The notes beneath the pieces were generated by a model, which was not told where the DNA came from, did no database searches, and was given only the letters and a program-made list of their open reading frames with translations. From assembly GCF_005222705.1 (NCBI RefSeq), contig NZ_STGF01000003.1, positions 1 to 64,000 on the forward strand: 64,000 nucleotides of DNA, in the 5' to 3' direction. Below, piece by piece: positions 54,411 through 63,941 of this stretch. Both the position numbers and the translations under genes were made by a program. The number at the start of each line of letters is the position of its first letter. Position 1 is the stretch's first letter. This DNA comes from Paenibacillus sp. SY21-1. GTDB taxonomy: Bacteria > Bacillota > Bacilli > Paenibacillales > Paenibacillaceae.

Positions 54411-55106
54411 TTATTTTTGACCGTAATAGGCGTTGGCGCCATGCTTGCGCAGGTAATGACGGTCCAGCAGATTCTGATCCATCGGCTGAACGGCAGGATT
54501 GAGCTGGAACGTATGAAGCGCCATCTTCGCGCACTCCTCAAGCACAACCGCATTATGCACCGCCTGATGCGCATCCTTGCCCCAGCAGAACGGCGCGTGG
54601 CTGTTCACGAGCACGGACGGCACCATATTCTCGTCAATGCCATTTTTGCGGAACGTCTCTACAATGACCTTGCCTGTCTCGTGCTCATAAGCGCCCTTTA
54701 TTTCCTCTTCCGTCATTGCGCGCGTACAAGGAACCTCTCCATAGAAATAGTCGCCATGCGTCGTACCGAGAGCCGGAATGCCGCGTCCGGCCTGGGCCCA
54801 GCTTGTCGCCCAGGGAGAATGCGTATGAACGATTCCCCCGATTTGAGGAAATGCTTTATATAGCAGCACATGCGTTGCCGTATCGGACGATGGACGCAGA
54901 CTGCCTTCCACAACCTGCCCTTCCAAATCGACCACCACCATTTGCTCCGGCTGCAATTCCTCGTACGCCACCCCGCTAGGCTTAATGACGACGTAGCCGG
55001 ACTCCCGGTCGATTCCGCTGACATTTCCCCACGTAAATGTAACGAGTCCGTATTTCGGCAAATCCATATTCGCTTCCCATACCGCATGCTTCAATGCTTC
55101 CAACAT
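54411..55106 (-). CDS. araD: L-ribulose-5-phosphate 4-epimerase
   Basis: A 231-aa class II aldolase-like enzyme of L-arabinose catabolism: L-ribulose-5-P to D-xylulose-5-P. Features: [64 protein letters not shown] with Zn-binding His residues, and [23 protein letters not shown] 55106 follows GGGAG. The gene stands alone with araR; araA and araB are not in the window. Two AraR boxes precede it. Confidence 0.96.
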   Translation of the reverse strand: MLEALKHAVWEANMDLPKYGLVTFTWGNVSGIDRESGYVVIKPSGVAYEELQPEQMVVVDLEGQVVEGSLRPSSDTATHVLLYKAFPQIGGIVHTHSPWATSWAQAGRGIPALGTTHGDYFYGEVPCTRAMTEEEIKGAYEHETGKVIVETFRKNGIDENMVPSVLVNSHAPFCWGKDAHQAVHNAVVLEECAKMALHTFQLNPAVQPMDQNLLDRHYLRKHGANAYYGQK

Positions 55107-55165
55107 GAGATGTATTCGCTCCCTTCAAGCTTTAAGCTACAATTAATCGCTGCGTTACCCCTGCA

Positions 55166-55181
55166 ACTTATACGTACATTT
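55166..55181. promoter_or_regulatory. AraR box 1 (downstream of araD -10)
   Basis: ACTTATACGTACATTT agrees with the AraR consensus ATTTGTACGTACAAAT at most positions. It lies between the promoter and araD. Confidence 0.7.
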
Positions 55182-55201
55182 TGATCATTATTCTCCACTT
55201 C

Positions 55202-55230
55202 ATTATATGTTGTACGTACAAGAGTGTCAC
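55202..55230 (-). promoter_or_regulatory. araD promoter with AraR box 2 in the spacer
   Basis: On the minus strand GTGACA (55225-55230) and TATAAT (55202-55207) are 17 bp apart. The perfect core TTGTACGTACAA (55210-55221), an AraR operator, fills the spacer, so bound AraR would block RNA polymerase. Confidence 0.88.
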
Positions 55231-55297
55231 GTATTTTTTGCTGACGAGAGGCGACTCTCCATGATCGCCGGCTAAGCCTCGGGAAAGGCCGTCAGGG

Positions 55298-56407
55298 CTA
55301 ACCCCCGCCGATGCTTCTTGTCGATTCCCGGATGACGAGCCGGGGCTCGTATATGTTGTCGGAGATGGGCTTCCCTTGTCTCTCGACAATCGACAGCAGC
55401 AGGCCCACGGCGTCCGTGCCCATATCCGTTTTGGGATGCGCGAGCGTGGTCAGCTTCACCTCGGTCGCGGTCGCAAGATTGGCATCGTCGAAGCCGACGA
55501 TGGACAGATGCTCGGGCACGGCAAGCTCAAGCCCACGTACAATGTCCAGCATCCTCACGGCCAGCTCGTCGTTATAGCAGACCATTGCGGTTGGACGTTG
55601 CTCAGGCTCGCGCTGCAGCAGCGAGCGGAGCCATTCGGCCGGTTTGGCCTGCTTCTCTTCCGTAGAGTAACGAAGCAAATAATCAGTCTGCACGATCAGG
55701 CCGTATTCCCGGTGCGCCCGAAGAAATCCCCTCATCCGGTGAATGCCCTGAAAGTCGTCCGTCTTGAAGCATCCCGCGATCCGCCGATGGCCCAGCCGGA
55801 TTAAATGCTCCGCAGCGAGATAGCCGCCAAGCTCGTCATCGACCCGCAGCACCGGCGCGTCGACGTCGCTGTACCGTTCGTTGAGCATTACATACGGAAT
55901 TTTAAGCGCGTCAAGGGCCATGAAATAATTGAAGTTCGGGTTGCCCTCCGCGCTTTTCGTCGGTTCTACGATAAGGCCTGTAAGCGGCTCGCGCAGCATC
56001 GACTCCAGGCTTTCCCGCTCCTTGGCCTTTTCGTTGTCCGTGCTGGCAAGCAGCAAGCGTGCCCCAACAGCGCGCAGGCTCGATTCCACGCCTCTGACGA
56101 TCGTGGGGAAAATATAATCGGATATATGCGTCGTAATCATTCCGATCGTCATGCCCTGCGTCAAGCTTCTGCGATCCTGCGCCGACTGGTCGGAGACGAA
56201 TGTCCCTTTGCCTTGCATTCTGTACAGCCAGTTTTCCTGCTCCAAATCGCCAAGCGCTTGGCGAACGGTCTGGCGGCTCATGCCGAATTGCTTGCCAATC
56301 TCATTCTCCGAAGGCAGCTTGTCATGGGGACGAAATTGCGCGGTCACAATCCATGACAGAATCTTCTGCTTTAGCTGCACATACTTAGGCGTTTGCTGCT
56401 CCTTCAC
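55298..56407 (-). CDS. araR: Arabinose operon repressor AraR
   Basis: A 369-aa regulator: an N-terminal GntR-type winged helix (KYVQLKQKILSWIVTAQFRPHDKLPSENEIGKQFGMSRQTVRQALGDLEQENWLYR) fused to a LacI/GalR-type sugar-binding domain (IGMITTHISDYIFPTIVRGVES, HRRIAGCFKTDDFQGIHRM, PTAMVCYNDELAVRML, IVGFDDANLA). This architecture is specific to AraR; L-arabinose releases it from DNA. GTG 56407 is the start, after GAGGTG. An AraR box overlaps its own promoter region. Confidence 0.96.
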   Translation of the reverse strand: MKEQQTPKYVQLKQKILSWIVTAQFRPHDKLPSENEIGKQFGMSRQTVRQALGDLEQENWLYRMQGKGTFVSDQSAQDRRSLTQGMTIGMITTHISDYIFPTIVRGVESSLRAVGARLLLASTDNEKAKERESLESMLREPLTGLIVEPTKSAEGNPNFNYFMALDALKIPYVMLNERYSDVDAPVLRVDDELGGYLAAEHLIRLGHRRIAGCFKTDDFQGIHRMRGFLRAHREYGLIVQTDYLLRYSTEEKQAKPAEWLRSLLQREPEQRPTAMVCYNDELAVRMLDIVRGLELAVPEHLSIVGFDDANLATATEVKLTTLAHPKTDMGTDAVGLLLSIVERQGKPISDNIYEPRLVIRESTRSIGGG

Positions 56408-56458
56408 TTCACACCTCGACTCGGTTAGTTGTATGCCTGCTAGTATATCACACCCCCA

Positions 56459-56474
56459 ACTTGTACGTACATAA
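56459..56474. promoter_or_regulatory. AraR box 3 (araR autoregulation)
   Basis: ACTTGTACGTACATAA, about 50 bp upstream of the araR start, next to the likely -35 region (a TATACT -10 is at 56441-56446 on the minus strand). Confidence 0.7.
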
Positions 56475-56501
56475 TGCAGCCTTCCACCCTAGCCCGCACA
56501 G

Positions 56502-56552
56502 CAAACAACCGGCACGATTGGCGCGTTCGCCGCAATTCGAGCCGGTTGTTGC
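56502..56552 (-). terminator. Probable galU terminator
   Basis: On the minus strand AACAACCGGC pairs with GCCGGTTGTT around an inner GC-rich stem, then TTTGC. T-tract short. Confidence 0.5.
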
Positions 56553-56642
56553 CTGACACTTATGCAGCCTGATTGCCTATCCGCCATGGTTCGCGTTGCA
56601 TGACGAAAAGAATGTGTAGAGCAGGCCGGTTTCTTTCGCTGA

Positions 56643-57518
56643 CTAGAGCTTTTCCTGAAGCCTTTCCAGCATGTATTTGCGTACAGCGGCGCCCAAATCC
56701 TCGCGCTCCAACGCAAAATCGATCGTCGCCTGCACGAAGCCCAGCTTGTCGCCCGTATCGTGACGCTTGCCGTCGAAGCGATAAGCGGAAAGGGACGAAA
56801 GCTTGTTAAGCTGCTGCAGACTGTCCGTCAGCTGAATTTCCCCGCCCTTGCCCGGCTGCGCTTTCTCCAGCAATTGAAAGATGGCAGGATCAAGCACGTA
56901 ACGGCCAACGACCGCATAATTCGAAGGGGCCTGACCGGGAGCAGGCTTTTCTATAATATCCCGGACGCGGGCAACCTTCTGGCCGGGGTCGATATCGACT
57001 ATGCCGTACTTATGCGTTTGATCCCACGGCACTTCCATAACGGCAACGACAGAGGAGAGGCTTTGCTCGTAAATTTCGATCATGCTGCGCAAGCAAGGCG
57101 GGTCCGATTTCAGAATATCGTCGCCGAGCAGCACGGCGAAGGGCTCGTCCGCGATAAAGCGGCGGGCGCACATCACTGCATGCCCCAGACCGAGCGGCTC
57201 CTTTTGGCGGACATAATAAATGTCGGCCAGCTGGGATATTTTGCGGACCATGTCCAGCATTTCCTCGTTATGCCGCGCCTCGAGCTCCATTTCAAGCTCC
57301 GCGGACTTGTCGAAATGATCCTCAATCGCCCGCTTGTTGCGTCCGCTTACGATAATAATGCTTTCAATGCCGGACTGAACCGCTTCTTCTACAATATATT
57401 GGATGGCCGGCTTGTCGATAATGGGAAGCATCTCTTTAGGCTGTGCCTTTGTAGCCGGCAGAAACCTGGTCCCCAGACCGCCAGCCGGTATAATTGCCTT
57501 ACGTATCCGTGTCTCCAT
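56643..57518 (-). CDS. galU: UTP--glucose-1-phosphate uridylyltransferase
   Basis: A 291-aa nucleotidyltransferase making UDP-glucose from glucose-1-P and UTP for wall polymers and glycolipids. The N-terminus RKAIIPAGGLGTRFLPATKAQPKEMLPIIDKPAIQYIVEEAV is the UTP-binding signature; FAVLLGDDIL, KYGIVDIDP and VGRYVLDP follow. ATG 57518 follows GGAGGC; the longer frame to 57683 has no support. Divergent from trxB. Confidence 0.96.
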   Translation of the reverse strand: METRIRKAIIPAGGLGTRFLPATKAQPKEMLPIIDKPAIQYIVEEAVQSGIESIIIVSGRNKRAIEDHFDKSAELEMELEARHNEEMLDMVRKISQLADIYYVRQKEPLGLGHAVMCARRFIADEPFAVLLGDDILKSDPPCLRSMIEIYEQSLSSVVAVMEVPWDQTHKYGIVDIDPGQKVARVRDIIEKPAPGQAPSNYAVVGRYVLDPAIFQLLEKAQPGKGGEIQLTDSLQQLNKLSSLSAYRFDGKRHDTGDKLGFVQATIDFALEREDLGAAVRKYMLERLQEKL

Positions 57519-57707
57519 GAAAGCTTGCCTCCACTTTTCCAATTGATATAAAAATGCTGCCTTCATCATACCCTTTTTCACCTGATTTATCCAATGTCCG
57601 CCTTGCATGAACGTTGCATGAACGATATTGACTTTCGATCTAGATTGTAATAATTTTAAACTACTACTTATTATCCATTGCATACAATCCGACTGGAGGG
57701 ATTACAG

Positions 57708-58652
57708 ATGACTTATAAAACCATTATTATCGGTACGGGCCCTGCCGGCCTTACTTCTGCTATATACCTGGCCCGCGCCAACATGGAGCCGCTCGTAATC
57801 GAGGGCTGGCAGCCTGGCGGTCAGCTTACTACGACGACAGAGGTTGAGAATTTCCCCGGTTTCCCTGAAGGCATTCTGGGGAGCGAGCTGATGTCCAATA
57901 TGCGCAAGCAAGCGCAGAAATTCGGGGCAACGTTCAAAACCGGCTCCGTCAAAAGCGTTGACTTCAGCAAGCGTCCATACACGCTTGAAGTCGAAGGTCT
58001 CGGCCGGCTGCAGGCGGACTCCGTCATTATCTCTACCGGCGCTTCGGCCAAATATTTGAACATACCGGGAGAGCAGGACAACATCGGCCGCGGCGTCAGC
58101 ACATGCGCTACCTGCGACGGCTTTTTCTTCCGCGGCAAAAAAATTATCGTCGTAGGCGGCGGCGATTCCGCCATGGAGGAAGCGGTTTTTCTGACTCGCT
58201 TTGCCTCCGAGGTGCGTCTGGTACACCGTCGCGAGGAGCTTCGCGCTTCAAAAATCATGCAGGACCGCGCCCGCGCCAACGACAAAATCGTATGGAGCCT
58301 GAACCGCACGCCGGTTGAGGTGGTCGCTACCGGCATGGGCCTGCAAGGGCTGAAGGTCATTAACAATGAAAGCGGCGAGGAAGAGCTGCTTGAAACCGAC
58401 GGCCTGTTCGTTACGATCGGCCACACGCCGAACACCGGTTTCCTTGGAGGGCAAATCCAGCTCGACGAGCAAGGCTACATTATCGTGAAGCCGGGCACTT
58501 CGGAAACCAACATTCCAGGCGTCTTCGCCTGCGGCGATGTGCAGGACCGCCAATACCGTCAAGCCATTACGGCTGCGGGCAGCGGTTGTATGGCGGCGCT
58601 CGATTGCGAGCGGTATCTGGAAGCGCAGGAGCATGCTGCGGCAACCGTCTAA
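57708..58652 (+). CDS. trxB: Thioredoxin reductase
   Basis: A 314-aa FAD-dependent NADPH:thioredoxin reductase. FAD motif IIIGTGPAGLTSAIYLARA, redox centre CATCDG (C133, C136), NADPH motif VVGGGDSAMEEAVFLTRFA, and FACGDVQDRQYRQAITAAGSGCMAA. ATG 57708 follows TGGAGGG; an earlier ATG has no site. The thioredoxin it reduces would also feed the Bcp-type peroxidase encoded at 23.8 kb. Confidence 0.97.
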   Translation: MTYKTIIIGTGPAGLTSAIYLARANMEPLVIEGWQPGGQLTTTTEVENFPGFPEGILGSELMSNMRKQAQKFGATFKTGSVKSVDFSKRPYTLEVEGLGRLQADSVIISTGASAKYLNIPGEQDNIGRGVSTCATCDGFFFRGKKIIVVGGGDSAMEEAVFLTRFASEVRLVHRREELRASKIMQDRARANDKIVWSLNRTPVEVVATGMGLQGLKVINNESGEEELLETDGLFVTIGHTPNTGFLGGQIQLDEQGYIIVKPGTSETNIPGVFACGDVQDRQYRQAITAAGSGCMAALDCERYLEAQEHAAATV

Positions 58653-58671
58653 AGCACTCCTCCAATTACTC

Positions 58672-58715
58672 AGCGCAGTCTTTGCTATCGACCGCCAAGG
58701 CTGCGCTGTTTTTTG
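58672..58715 (+). terminator. trxB terminator, overlapping the gerB-type gene end
   Basis: CAGCGCAG (58672-58679) and CTGCGCTG (58702-58709) followed by TTTTTT. The stop of the convergent germination gene (58685) lies inside the loop. Confidence 0.8.
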
Positions 58716-59809
58716 GATTTAAGCTGGGTTCGGAAGACATGAACGGCATAGACCAGCCCTACGAATAGGATCATATTGGCCACATCCCATACGAGCCAAG
58801 CGCCCCCAAGGCTATTGTAGTGCACCACGTTGTCGTACAAGTAACAAGAGATGCCATACAGCATGGAGAAGACGGGCGTGATCAGCATCTTGTCATCGTT
58901 CAGCCTGAGCCATTGCTTCATTCCGTTGCAAAGGGCGAACATTGTAATCGCGCATTTAAAAAAGGTGGACCATACGTATCCGATAATCAGGAGCGCTTCC
59001 ATTCGCTGCACAAAATCGCCAATGTTAATTTTTTTGGCCATGGTGTAGGTTGAGAACTGATTGTGCGACGTCATATGCGCGCCGAGCACCAGAATCGACA
59101 AAAGCACAACGATAAAGGTAATGACGCTGCCGGCGAACACCGAACGAAACAGCGTACGCTCGTACTCGCTGTCGGTCAGGTTCTCGCGCACAACATAAGG
59201 CAGCACCATAAACAGCACAATCAACTGAAAAAAGGGATATACAAACGCGAACAGCGTACCCAGGGCAAGATGGGAAATGCCGCTGCCCAAATAAGGCTTG
59301 AGATTGGAAGGCTCCATTTGCGGAAGCAGCAGCAGCGACAGCACCACGAACAGCACGAGGAACATGACAAGAAACATCTGCCCCGATCGGGCCATGACCG
59401 TAAGCCCTGTGCGGACTGCAATCATGACAACGGCTGTGAACAGCAGCAGGATCACGTTTAGCGGCGTCTCCGTTAAAATTTGAATCGACATGAAATCTCC
59501 GATATATCTGGCCTCGGCGCAAGTGTTGAGCAGCAGATAAACGAAAAAATAGAGGAGCACGAGTCCTCCCGCGACAGGTCCCAAAGTCTGCAGGACGATT
59601 TCCACGTACGTTTTGCCGCCTAACCGCTTCCAAAATTTATAGAGCCCGATTGCCGCCGCATACCCCAGCAGCGAGCCGACAATCGTTACGAACCAGGCAT
59701 CCTGCCGAGCTTGCAAAGCAAGCGTATTGGGCAGAAACCACAGCATATCCCCTGTCATAAAAAATACCAGCAGCACCTTCATCTGTTTAACCGATATATA
59801 GTGGGACAC
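58685..59809 (-). CDS. GerB-type spore germination permease (second copy)
   Basis: About 374 aa with ten predicted helices, of the GerAB/GerKB (APC-like) family that forms the germinant-receptor membrane subunit. It opens HYISVKQMKVLLVFFMTGDMLWFLP, parallel to the next gene upstream (TTKQMKVLLIFFLIGDMMWYLP), so the two are paralogues. The start is GTG 59809 with AAAGGAGG at 8 nt; the long upstream extension overlaps the preceding gene and was rejected. It is 14 bp after the first B-type gene. Confidence 0.9.
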   Translation of the reverse strand: MSHYISVKQMKVLLVFFMTGDMLWFLPNTLALQARQDAWFVTIVGSLLGYAAAIGLYKFWKRLGGKTYVEIVLQTLGPVAGGLVLLYFFVYLLLNTCAEARYIGDFMSIQILTETPLNVILLLFTAVVMIAVRTGLTVMARSGQMFLVMFLVLFVVLSLLLLPQMEPSNLKPYLGSGISHLALGTLFAFVYPFFQLIVLFMVLPYVVRENLTDSEYERTLFRSVFAGSVITFIVVLLSILVLGAHMTSHNQFSTYTMAKKINIGDFVQRMEALLIIGYVWSTFFKCAITMFALCNGMKQWLRLNDDKMLITPVFSMLYGISCYLYDNVVHYNSLGGAWLVWDVANMILFVGLVYAVHVFRTQLKSKKQRSLGGR

Positions 59810-59823
59810 CTCCCCCACCTCCT

Positions 59824-60960
59824 TTAACGGGACCGGCCGCGCTCGATGACAGCTGTCAGCTTGCCCTTGCGGACAAGGTAGACCACGTACACGACACCTA
59901 CAAACAAAACCATATTCATGAATTCCCAAATCGACCAGGGAGCGCCAAGCGCCCTGAAAAATACGGAGTTGTCCGCTATATAATAAGAGGTTCCAAACAG
60001 CAGAACGTAGACGGGGAAGGCAAGCTGCCGATAATCCTTTAAGCCCATCAGCTCCGTTAAAGCCTTGCACATCGCATAAATCGTCAAGGTGCATTTAAAG
60101 TAGGTCGACATCACATAGCTGATAACCAGAATAGCCTCCATGCGCTGTATGAAATTTCCGATGCTTATTTTTTTCGCCATCGTATAGGTTGAATACATCT
60201 GATGCTCGGTCATGTAGGTGCCCAGCACGGTTAACGACAACAGGACAACAATCATCCCCGCGCCTGCGCTGAACAGCATTGAGCGGAACATTTCCTGCTC
60301 CAGGGGTTTGATTTCCTTCTCGAGCGGGTCCTTCTTCATCGCAGGAAGCACCATTAACAGCGTAATCAACTGAAAATACGGGTAAATCATCGCATAAAAG
60401 GAGCCCCTTGCAAGCTCAACAACGCTATGGCTGACAAACGGCTTCAGGTTGTCTATGTCCGATTCGGGCAACAGCATAAAAAACAAAAGCACGAACAGAA
60501 ACACAAACAGCATGATAAACAGCTGACTTGTCCGGCCAATGACCGTAATGCCGCACCTGACCGCAATAAGCACAACAGCCGCAAACAAAGCGATCACCAC
60601 CCTGACCGGCGTTTCGGTCAGCATCTGCGTCGTCATAAAATCGCCGATGACTCTCACCTGGGCGCTTCCCGCACTCAGCAGGTACAGGATATAGAGCAGG
60701 GTGAGAACTGAGCCAACTACCCGCCCAGTGACCAGCCGAAAGATGCCCACCATGGACAAGCCTCCGAACAGATTCCAGAATTTATAGACAAGTATGGCGA
60801 CCCCGATTCCGAATACAATTCCGATCAAGCTGGAAAGCCAGGCATCCTGATTGACCATGCTGGTCGTATACGAGGGCAAGTACCACATCATGTCTCCGAT
60901 TAAAAAGAAGATAAGCAGCACCTTCATTTGTTTCGTCGTAATATGCTCCTGATTCAACAT
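59824..60960 (-). CDS. GerB-type spore germination permease (first copy)
   Basis: A 378-aa polytopic protein of the GerAB family with helices through the whole length and ASAQVRVIGDFMTTQMLTETP, VLGTYMTEHQMYSTYTMAKKI and FIQRMEAILVISYV as family blocks. ATG 60960 follows AAGGATGGAG. It binds germinants in the spore inner membrane together with A- and C-type subunits (family knowledge). Confidence 0.93.
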   Translation of the reverse strand: MLNQEHITTKQMKVLLIFFLIGDMMWYLPSYTTSMVNQDAWLSSLIGIVFGIGVAILVYKFWNLFGGLSMVGIFRLVTGRVVGSVLTLLYILYLLSAGSAQVRVIGDFMTTQMLTETPVRVVIALFAAVVLIAVRCGITVIGRTSQLFIMLFVFLFVLLFFMLLPESDIDNLKPFVSHSVVELARGSFYAMIYPYFQLITLLMVLPAMKKDPLEKEIKPLEQEMFRSMLFSAGAGMIVVLLSLTVLGTYMTEHQMYSTYTMAKKISIGNFIQRMEAILVISYVMSTYFKCTLTIYAMCKALTELMGLKDYRQLAFPVYVLLFGTSYYIADNSVFFRALGAPWSIWEFMNMVLFVGVVYVVYLVRKGKLTAVIERGRSR

Positions 60961-60975
60961 GGCTCCATCCTTCCC

Positions 60976-61215
60976 TTAACCCGCCAGTCCCAACGCTTTA
61001 GCCAGAGGACCGAATACAATTACGACCAGCCACATCGGACTCGGAATATAGATCAGCCTCACCGCGCAGACGGCAAGCGTCGTTCCCCCTGCCAGAAGCA
61101 GGCTGTACACGGCCGCCGCCTTGAACTGCCGCCCTTTCAGCATGGGAAGCAGCTCCAGATACACAAAGACGGCCACTGCCAGCATGACGATTACAACTCC
61201 GCTGCCCGGATTCAT
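60976..61215 (-). CDS. Small membrane protein of the germination operon
   Basis: A 79-aa protein with two or three hydrophobic helices (VVIVMLAVAVFVYLELLPML, YSLLLAGGTTLAVCAVRLIY, MWLVVIVFGPLAKAL). Its start overlaps the stop of the GerC gene by 4 bp, and the GerB-type gene follows 15 bp later. Small D-type membrane subunits occur in several germinant-receptor operons; assignment as such is by position and size. Confidence 0.75.
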   Translation of the reverse strand: MNPGSGVVIVMLAVAVFVYLELLPMLKGRQFKAAAVYSLLLAGGTTLAVCAVRLIYIPSPMWLVVIVFGPLAKALGLAG

Positions 61216-62420
61216 AGATGAATATACTTCAGGAACGAATCATTGGTCGTCCCGATTCTGTGTATTTGATACTCCACCTTATAAACCACCTTCATCTCCT
61301 GAAAATGCTCGGGCCAGTCCGGCTGCATCTGCTTCCAGAGCCTCGGATGATCCTGGTAAAGCGCCTGGCCGAAGCCAAAAATATCCGTTTTGTATTTATT
61401 CTGCACATGGCGAATGACGGCATCCATCGTTTTGATCAGCTTTGCGGCCGCTTGCTGCTCCAGCTTCACAATCGTATCCGGGTTGGTCAGATCGATATCG
61501 CATTCCACGTCCGACACGGAGCTTACATTTTTCACCTGGATCGTCGCTACAGGGACGCTATCGACTACATCCACCTTTAGCTTGGTTTGGCTGCGCAGCG
61601 CTTCAAGCACAATATTGCCGCCATCCGGGCACTTCAGGCTGCCCGCCGAGCTGCTTACGTTGTCGCGGATATAATTGTAGCCCCTGCTCTGATTTTCGTT
61701 CAGCCAGCCAATGAGCTTGTCGCCGCGAAAAAGAGCAAGTCCGATAAATTGAAAATTTGTTCCGGGATCGATTTGCTGAACGTTTTTCAGCTTGCCTCCG
61801 CTTTTATGGTCTCCAAGCACTTTGACGCCTGTCAGCACCGGACTAAAGCCTTCCATGACAAGCTGTTCAATCAGCTGCTCGATGGATACGCGGGTCGTCG
61901 GCGACCACTCGCGCGAGGAGGTATCCAATGTGTAATACAGATCGTCCGCCGGTATCTTCTCCAGCGGCGTCATAATGTTGAGCACCTCCATGGCGCTCGA
62001 ATTGCGGGCTACCATCAGATAAAAGTCCGTTCTCGCCTCCGGGTTGCGCGAGAACATGTCGATCGCTTTGCCGATGCCTTCGCGGGCAACCTCCTCGCTT
62101 ACGATCAGCACGCGAATGTGCGCGGAATAGATTTTGCGCGGACTTGTTTCGGTCAGCTTGCGAAAAGCCTCGAATATCGTTGGCGCCTCCGCGTGATAGA
62201 TTGTAACCGGCGCATTGCCGCTGCGGCTGCCGCGCGACGAAACCTCGCCGGGAATAACGATTTGTACGGCGACGCGAAAATTTTTGCCTACCTTATCGAC
62301 GGCCGTCCCCAATTGAATGCCCAGCTCATCGAGCTCGCGGCGGTTCCAGCAGCCTGACGACGCCAGGGCGAGCAGCAGCAGCGCAAGTGCCGTCGCCATG
62401 ATCCGGTTGAACCTGGCCAT
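61212..62420 (-). CDS. GerC-type germination lipoprotein
   Basis: A 402-aa lipoprotein with signal peptide and lipobox LASSGC (Cys near residue 24), then WNRRELDELGIQLGTAVDK, a family signature. It has the three-domain layout of GerAC (IVIPGEV, FRKLTETSPRKIYSAHIRVLIVSEEVAREGIG, VARNSSAMEVL, GVKVLGDHKSGG). It is anchored in the inner spore membrane as the third receptor subunit. ATG 62420 follows GAGGTGATGGAGGC. Confidence 0.94.
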   Translation of the reverse strand: MARFNRIMATALALLLLALASSGCWNRRELDELGIQLGTAVDKVGKNFRVAVQIVIPGEVSSRGSRSGNAPVTIYHAEAPTIFEAFRKLTETSPRKIYSAHIRVLIVSEEVAREGIGKAIDMFSRNPEARTDFYLMVARNSSAMEVLNIMTPLEKIPADDLYYTLDTSSREWSPTTRVSIEQLIEQLVMEGFSPVLTGVKVLGDHKSGGKLKNVQQIDPGTNFQFIGLALFRGDKLIGWLNENQSRGYNYIRDNVSSSAGSLKCPDGGNIVLEALRSQTKLKVDVVDSVPVATIQVKNVSSVSDVECDIDLTNPDTIVKLEQQAAAKLIKTMDAVIRHVQNKYKTDIFGFGQALYQDHPRLWKQMQPDWPEHFQEMKVVYKVEYQIHRIGTTNDSFLKYIHL

Positions 62421-62432
62421 GCCTCCATCACC

Positions 62433-63941
62433 TCATTTTTTGGTATCCGGAGCAGGCTTTTGACGAATGAGATTACGCTTGCCGGTAGCCCGCGGACGTT
62501 TAATCATTTTTTTCCAGGAGAAACGGAATAAGGTGTCCTTCTGATTTTCCCAATAAAACGGAGCAAACGACTGCATATACGGAATGCCAAAGGAGCTGAG
62601 CGTATTCAGATGCAGCACCAGCAGAATAATGCCGAGCAGGATGCCAAGCAAGCCAAACGATGCGGCGAGACCCATCAGGCCGAAGCGCAGCATGCGAACC
62701 GAAATCGACATATTGCTGGCGGGAATGACGAAGCTCGATATGGCCGTAATAGACACGATAATAACCATCGCCGCCGATACGATGCCCGCATCCACCGCTG
62801 CCTGCCCGATTACGAGCGTACCGACGATCGATACGGCCTGTCCCACTGTCTTGGGCATTCTCACGCCGGCCTCGCGCAGAATCTCGAACGTAATTTCCAT
62901 CAGCAGCGCCTCGATAAACGCTGGAAACGGGACGCCCTCGCGCTGTGCGGCCAAATTAATCAACAGCCCCGTAGGGAGCATTTCCTGATGAAACGTAGTA
63001 ATCGCAATGTATACGGATGGCGCCAGCATCGTGATCAGAAAAGAGACATAGCGCAGAAGCCTGAGCAGGGTACTGATATCGGAGCGTTGGTAATAGTCCT
63101 CGGACGATTGAAAAAACTGCACGAACAACGCCGGCACAAGCAGTACAAACGGCGTCCCGTCCACCAGAATCGCCACCCTGCCCTCCAGCAAGGCGGCGGC
63201 AACCGCATCCGGCCGCTCCGTATTGTAGACGGTCGGGAATGGAGAATATTTCTCCTCCTGAATGAATTCTTCAATATAGCCGCTTTCGAGAATGCCGTCG
63301 ATGTCGATCTCATCCAGCTTCCTCAGCACCTCGTCCACGATGGCCTGATCGGCAATGTTGTTCAAATACATGACGGCCACATTCGTTTGCGTGACCGTAC
63401 CAATCTGCCTGCCTACGTACCATAGCTGCGGATCTTTGATTTTGCGGCGGATCAGCGCCGTGTTCGTGCGGATATTCTCGGTGAACGCCTCCATCGGGCC
63501 GCGCACGACCACCTGCGAGTTAGGCTCGCTGACCCCGCGCTCCTTCCAGCCTTCTGCGCTGATGGTCAGAGCGCTCCGGCAATCCTCCAGCAGCAGCGCC
63601 GCCTCGCCGGACAGAATCCGGTTCATCAGCGCTTCAAAATCCCGGACGCGGGATACCTCGCCGAGCGCAAGCACCGAGTCCATCATGTAGACAAGCCGTT
63701 CCTCCTCGTTCGCAAGCTGAACGCCGGGCCCGGGCTGCCGTACCGAAACAAGGAAATCCACGATAATATGGTGAATGCTTTGAGAATCGGTCAGCCCGTC
63801 GATATAGACGAGCACTCCATCCCAGCCTTGCCAGCCTTTCATCGTTTTGATGACCAGATCGGGACTGTTGCCAAGCTTTTTTTTGATTATATCCAGATTC
63901 GATTGCATTGCTTGGCCGAGCGGCTCTTTGTGGGCGTTCAT
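62433..63941 (-). CDS. GerA-type spore germination protein
   Basis: About 502 aa of the GerAA/GerKA family: a soluble N-terminal part, then the membrane region with VRQPGPGVQLANEEERLVYMMDSV, LEDCRSALTISAEGWKERGVSEPNSQVVVRGPMEAFTENIRTN and EGRVAILVDGTPFVLLVPALF, and a polar C-terminus. The start is given as ATG 63941; a TTG two codons upstream (63947) has a closer GGGAGG. It is the first gene of the receptor operon; the promoter would lie at or past the right edge. Confidence 0.93.
   Translation of the reverse strand: MNAHKEPLGQAMQSNLDIIKKKLGNSPDLVIKTMKGWQGWDGVLVYIDGLTDSQSIHHIIVDFLVSVRQPGPGVQLANEEERLVYMMDSVLALGEVSRVRDFEALMNRILSGEAALLLEDCRSALTISAEGWKERGVSEPNSQVVVRGPMEAFTENIRTNTALIRRKIKDPQLWYVGRQIGTVTQTNVAVMYLNNIADQAIVDEVLRKLDEIDIDGILESGYIEEFIQEEKYSPFPTVYNTERPDAVAAALLEGRVAILVDGTPFVLLVPALFVQFFQSSEDYYQRSDISTLLRLLRYVSFLITMLAPSVYIAITTFHQEMLPTGLLINLAAQREGVPFPAFIEALLMEITFEILREAGVRMPKTVGQAVSIVGTLVIGQAAVDAGIVSAAMVIIVSITAISSFVIPASNMSISVRMLRFGLMGLAASFGLLGILLGIILLVLHLNTLSSFGIPYMQSFAPFYWENQKDTLFRFSWKKMIKRPRATGKRNLIRQKPAPDTKK

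Noticed and set aside
57519..57683. N-terminal extension of galU
   Set aside because: The extension has no homology to GalU; ATG 57518 has GGAGG at the right distance.
59810..60094. N-terminal extension of the second GerB-type gene
   Set aside because: It overlaps the preceding gene and does not align with its paralogue; GTG 59809 has AAAGGAGG and restores the family N-terminus.
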